DNA of 64,000 bases, from positions 173,308 to 237,307 of the forward strand of contig JANQGX010000075.1 of NCBI GenBank assembly GCA_028282885.1. The letters run 5' to 3'. Every line of letters begins with the position of its first letter. The first letter of the stretch is position 1. The DNA is from SAR324 cluster bacterium (GTDB lineage: Bacteria; SAR324; XYD2-FULL-50-16). The position numbers and the translations under genes were made by a program. Positions 60,979 through 64,000 of the stretch are shown here, in pieces. The notes below the pieces were generated by a model. That model saw only the letters and a list, made by a program, of their open reading frames with translations, searched no databases and had not been told where the DNA came from.

Positions 60979-61497
60979 ATGAATCAAAAATCAAATATTG
61001 TTTTAATAGGGATGCCGGGAGCGGGAAAAAGTACTATCGGTGTTTTGCTGGCCAAGAGATTGACCCTGGATTTCGTCGATACCGACTTATTGATTCAGTT
61101 GAAATATGGAGATGCTCTGCAAAGCATTGTCAATACCCAGGGTTACATGGAGTTACGCAAAATTGAAGAAGATGTAATTTGCGAGATGAACTGTCAAGGT
61201 CATGTGATTGCGACCGGCGGAAGCGTGGTTTATAGTAGTAATTCTATGCAACACCTGGCAAGCTCCTCAATTACGGTTTTTTTAAATGTAGGTTTTGAAG
61301 AGATCAAAAAAAGGGTGACGGATTTCGAAACCAGGGGCATCGCCATGCGGTCCGATCAGACATTTCGGGATCTGTTTGATGAAAGATACCCCCTGTACTG
61401 CAAGTTTGCGGATTTAACTATAGAATGCCAGAGCAAAAACCAGGATGAGATCACCCGGGAGATCTGTGAAAAACTGCCACTGATACGCAACATCTGA
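60979..61497 (+). CDS. aroK: Shikimate kinase
   Basis: A 172-residue kinase of the aromatic amino-acid pathway, phosphorylating shikimate with ATP. The P-loop is G-M-P-G-A-G-K-S-T-I-G (near 11-21), followed by the D-T-D shikimate motif (F-V-D-T-D, near 35), the R of L-R-K-I-E-E and the G-G-S-V-V block (near 80) where most enzymes have G-G-G. The lid arginine lies in R-G-I-A-M-R-S. Length matches AroK. The Gly-to-Ser in G-G-S is a mild variation. No ribosome site is clear. Single gene, divergent from the Lrp gene. Confidence 0.92.
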   Translation: MNQKSNIVLIGMPGAGKSTIGVLLAKRLTLDFVDTDLLIQLKYGDALQSIVNTQGYMELRKIEEDVICEMNCQGHVIATGGSVVYSSNSMQHLASSSITVFLNVGFEEIKKRVTDFETRGIAMRSDQTFRDLFDERYPLYCKFADLTIECQSKNQDEITREICEKLPLIRNI

Positions 61498-61694
61498 TTG
61501 AGGCACACCGTGAATTTCACATTGAACTGCTAATTCACATCTTCCAAAGAGAAGGACACACCGCCGGTATACTCCCGATAAGGTTAGTGTTGCAAATCGT
61601 CGATCAACGGCTTGTCCCGGTTTATCAATATGGCAAGAACTGATTTCCGCCTCGTAAACGATTCGCTGACAGACAGTGCCTCTCGGATTCCCCT

Positions 61695-63524
61695 CTATTC
61701 CACAGTGACGGTCTTGGCAAGATTTCTGGGCTGATCCACATCCTTTTTAAGGGCAACTGCAGTGTAGTAAGCAAATAGTTGAAGCGGTATTACAGTCAAC
61801 AGGGGAGATAGCAGTTCATCTGTTTCCGGTACCAGAAACAGATCATCGGACAATTCCCTTAATCTTTCATCATCCACGTTTGCGATGGTGATGATCCTGC
61901 CTTTTCTGGCTTTTATCTCCTCCATATTGCCCAACACCTTCTCAAACGTTTCTCCTTTGACCGCAATGAATAGTGCAGGGGTCTCCTCGCTGACCAGGGC
62001 GATTGGGCCATGCTTGAAGTCTCCGGCAGAGAAACCTTCGGCGTGGATGTAGGAGATTTCTTTCAGCTTCAAAGCTCCTTCCAGCGCCACCGGGTAGTTG
62101 ATTCCCCTGGCCATGAAAAGAAAGTGATTGCTCGATCTGTATTTGTCAGCTAACTGCCGGATCTCTTCACAACGATCCAAAATCCGGTGTATTTTATCCG
62201 GAATCGCCCAGAGCTCATCTATGTAGTTTTTTCCCAATGAAACCGGGATATTTTTCATCCTGCCAATCATTAAAGCTAATAACAGGAAAACAGTAATTTG
62301 GGAGGTAAACGCCTTGGTGCTGGCCACAGAAATTTCCGGACCGGCATGGATGAAAACGCCACCGTCACTCTCCCTGGCGATGGTTGATCCTGCAGCGTTA
62401 CAGATACCGAGGACCCTGCCTCCCCGATTTTGAATCTCTCTCATCGCAGCTAAAGTATCCAGTGTTTCTCCTGATTGGCTGACAGCAAAAAACAGGGCAT
62501 CCTTGTGTACAATGACGTTTCTATACCTGAGTTCTGCGGCCTGCTCCGCTGTTGCAGGAAGGCGGGCCATATTCTCCAGTAGATGTGCCCCTATCATGGC
62601 TGCATAATACGCAGTTCCCATACCGATGGTAACGATTCTGTTGATATCGAAAAACTCCTGCTTTTCAATGTTCAATCCCCCCAGCTTTGCTGTCCCGAAA
62701 TCCGGTAACAACCTCCCTCCACCACCAAACGACCTCACAACAGCGTCGGGCTGTTCAAAAATCTCCTTCAACATGAAATGTGGGAAGTCACCCTTTTCGA
62801 TTTCAGCCAGTTCCAAATCAACCTGTTCAATCTCCTTGGCAACGACTGAGTTCTTAGTGTTGATGGTCTTGTAGGATCTTTTGTCCAGGAAAACCGTTTC
62901 CCTGTCTTCGATATGAAATATCTGCCTGGTATGGGCGACGATGGCATTCACGTCGGAAGCCAACAACATTTCTTTGTCTCCTACCCCCACGATCAAGGGA
63001 CTGCCATTTCGGGCTCCAACAAGCAGGTCCGGATGGTCAGTGAACAGGAATACCAATCCATAGGTTCCCTCCAATTGGGATATGCTTTTTTGGACGGCTT
63101 CCTCGGGATCGCCATTATAGTTGGATGCAACCAGATTCGAGATCACCTCGGTATCAGTTTCGCTTTGAAATCCAAATCCTTCCTTCAGAAGTTTCTTTTT
63201 TAATTTACAATAGTTGTCGATAATACCGTTATGCACAACAGCCACTTTTCCGTCCGAAGAAACCTGGGGATGTGCATTTGTGTCATTTACTCCACCATGA
63301 GTTGCCCACCTGGTATGGGCAATTCCCGGTTTCCCTGACAGTTTTTCCGGAAGTGCGGATTCCAGTGAGGCTATTTTTCCTTCCTTTTTGTGCACATCGA
63401 GTCTTTTTCTGCGAATCAATCCGATTCCTGCCGAATCATACCCCCTGTATTCCAGTCGTTTTAAACCTTCAATCAAGATAGGTACTGCGTTTCTGTCACC
63501 GATATAGCCAATAATTCCACACAT
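61695..63524 (-). CDS. glmS: Glutamine-fructose-6-phosphate aminotransferase
   Basis: A 609-residue enzyme of the first step of amino-sugar synthesis, converting fructose-6-phosphate and glutamine to glucosamine-6-phosphate. The N-terminal nucleophile cysteine (M-C-G-I-I-G) and H-T-R-W-A-T-H-G near residues 71-78 mark the glutaminase domain. The two SIS domains (about 285-600) contain S-Q-S-G-E-T-L-D-T and V-A-S-T-K-A-F-T-S-Q, and the end is L-A-K-T-V-T-V-E, exactly as in GlmS. AAGGAG 10 bases before the ATG supports the start. It is 13 bases after the small gene at 63538. There is no sign of a glmS ribozyme in the short gap. Confidence 0.97.
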   Translation of the reverse strand: MCGIIGYIGDRNAVPILIEGLKRLEYRGYDSAGIGLIRRKRLDVHKKEGKIASLESALPEKLSGKPGIAHTRWATHGGVNDTNAHPQVSSDGKVAVVHNGIIDNYCKLKKKLLKEGFGFQSETDTEVISNLVASNYNGDPEEAVQKSISQLEGTYGLVFLFTDHPDLLVGARNGSPLIVGVGDKEMLLASDVNAIVAHTRQIFHIEDRETVFLDKRSYKTINTKNSVVAKEIEQVDLELAEIEKGDFPHFMLKEIFEQPDAVVRSFGGGGRLLPDFGTAKLGGLNIEKQEFFDINRIVTIGMGTAYYAAMIGAHLLENMARLPATAEQAAELRYRNVIVHKDALFFAVSQSGETLDTLAAMREIQNRGGRVLGICNAAGSTIARESDGGVFIHAGPEISVASTKAFTSQITVFLLLALMIGRMKNIPVSLGKNYIDELWAIPDKIHRILDRCEEIRQLADKYRSSNHFLFMARGINYPVALEGALKLKEISYIHAEGFSAGDFKHGPIALVSEETPALFIAVKGETFEKVLGNMEEIKARKGRIITIANVDDERLRELSDDLFLVPETDELLSPLLTVIPLQLFAYYTAVALKKDVDQPRNLAKTVTVE

Positions 63525-63537
63525 TACACTCTCCTTA

Positions 63538-63810
63538 TTAACCGTAAATTATTCTTCTAATCTGCCTGATCGATAGATCGGCGGAGACAAAGCGATACTG
63601 CCTGATCTCGTTTTGAATCCGTTCATAAATCTCATTGTTTCCCAAACCCTCTTTTTTCAACTCATAATGGCGGTATTGGACGAATTCATCGACTTCTAAA
63701 TGATAGAAACTGAGAAACTCGTCCAATAATCTCTCAAACTCATTTTCGCTGATTGAAAACGAGTTAATGATGTGCTGCTTGAAATCCGAAAAAGAGGATG
63801 TTTTTTTCAT
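63538..63810 (-). CDS. Unrecognised 90-residue protein upstream of glmS
   Basis: A small, largely helical, acidic-to-basic protein (E-N-E-F-E-R-L-L-D-E-F-L-S-F-Y-H, then E-L-K-K-E-G-L-G-N-N-E-I-Y-E-R-I, and C-terminal R-Q-I-R-R-I-I-Y-G). I do not recognise a family. The repeating hydrophobic spacing suggests helical packing. It ends 13 bases before glmS, and its last codons contain part of the glmS ribosome site region, so they are cotranscribed and probably coupled. No ribosome site of its own is clear. Confidence 0.62.
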   Translation of the reverse strand: MKKTSSFSDFKQHIINSFSISENEFERLLDEFLSFYHLEVDEFVQYRHYELKKEGLGNNEIYERIQNEIRQYRFVSADLSIRQIRRIIYG

Positions 63811-64000
63811 GAAGCAAGTATGTGGAAGTGAGTGCTATTTGCCAATATATTTACCTGAAATCGGGCAAAAAAGAAGTGTAATTGAAGATATATTACTATT
63901 AATGCGTATACCGGTGACATTGACCACCTAAACCGAAGATTTGCTTGCCACTGAAATCGGATTTTACTTACCAGCCTTACCGGTTTTCTTACCACGTTAA

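Noticed and set aside
63525..63537. glmS ribozyme
   Set aside because: The gap before glmS is only 13 bases, and the ribozyme is mainly from Gram-positives.
63807..63995. 62-codon minus frame at the end of the window
   Set aside because: GTG start with no ribosome site, odd composition and overlap with the gene upstream of glmS.

Overview
The window looks like a chromosomal segment of a Gram-negative, probably anaerobic bacterium of the Desulfobacterota (former Deltaproteobacteria) type. This is an inference from gene content, not from a marker gene. Supporting points are a complete Tol-Pal envelope system, split glycine decarboxylase (gcvPA/gcvPB), an ADP-forming acyl-CoA synthetase next to a CBS-domain protein, a spermidine-synthase-like membrane protein, and a PutA without a DNA-binding domain. 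I see no rRNA, tRNA, CRISPR array, insertion sequence or phage module. The region reads as ordinary core and metabolic chromosome, about 52 protein genes with modest spacers.

Layout. 1-6.7 kb: the end of a spermidine-synthase-like membrane protein, an exported PCMT-type methyltransferase, Lon protease, two GNAT acetyltransferases and an MBL-fold hydrolase. 6.9-13.4 kb: a 7TMR-DISM histidine kinase, a monoacylglycerol-lipase-type hydrolase, a DUF364-like protein, and a PAS/HisKA/REC protein that has no ATPase domain. 13.4-19.8 kb (minus strand): pal-tolQ-tolR-tolA-tolB plus a coiled-coil, Asp/Thr-repeat periplasmic protein. The membrane anchor of tolA lies in a different frame from its body, and the two are joined at a run of nine T. 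20.3-31.7 kb: M24 aminopeptidase, FadR-type regulator and PutA with matching operators, acyltransferase, FtsK, M29 aminopeptidase and an EamA transporter. 31.8-38.1 kb: a basic unknown protein, long RecX, CBS protein, ADP-forming acyl-CoA synthetase, CheY-like receiver and an AEC permease. 38.5-43.6 kb: threonine dehydrogenase, 2-amino-3-ketobutyrate CoA ligase, M42 aminopeptidase and a 420-residue unknown protein. 44-48.5 kb: two small membrane proteins, an NCS2 nucleobase transporter resembling animal SLC23, a HAD phosphatase and a universal stress protein. 48.5-55.7 kb (minus strand): a branched-chain-amino-acid-type ABC transporter operon containing an acyl-CoA ligase. 56-60.7 kb (minus strand): Lrp regulator-gcvT-gcvPA-gcvPB. 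61-63.8 kb: shikimate kinase, glmS and a small unknown gene.

How it fits together. Much of the metabolic content is amino-acid catabolism. Peptidases of families M24, M29 and M42 release amino acids. PutA oxidises proline to glutamate. Tdh and Kbl cleave threonine to glycine and acetyl-CoA. The glycine cleavage proteins GcvT and GcvPA/PB oxidise glycine, although no gcvH is in the window. The ADP-forming acyl-CoA synthetase could recover ATP from acyl-CoA. The most unusual signals are the T9 frame break in tolA, the 14-copy D-x-T/S-x-D repeat in the last gene of the tol cluster, the ATPase-less hybrid kinase, the paired operators that tie a FadR-type regulator to putA, and the SLC23-like transporter. 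I did not find a clearly new multi-gene system, and I do not claim one.
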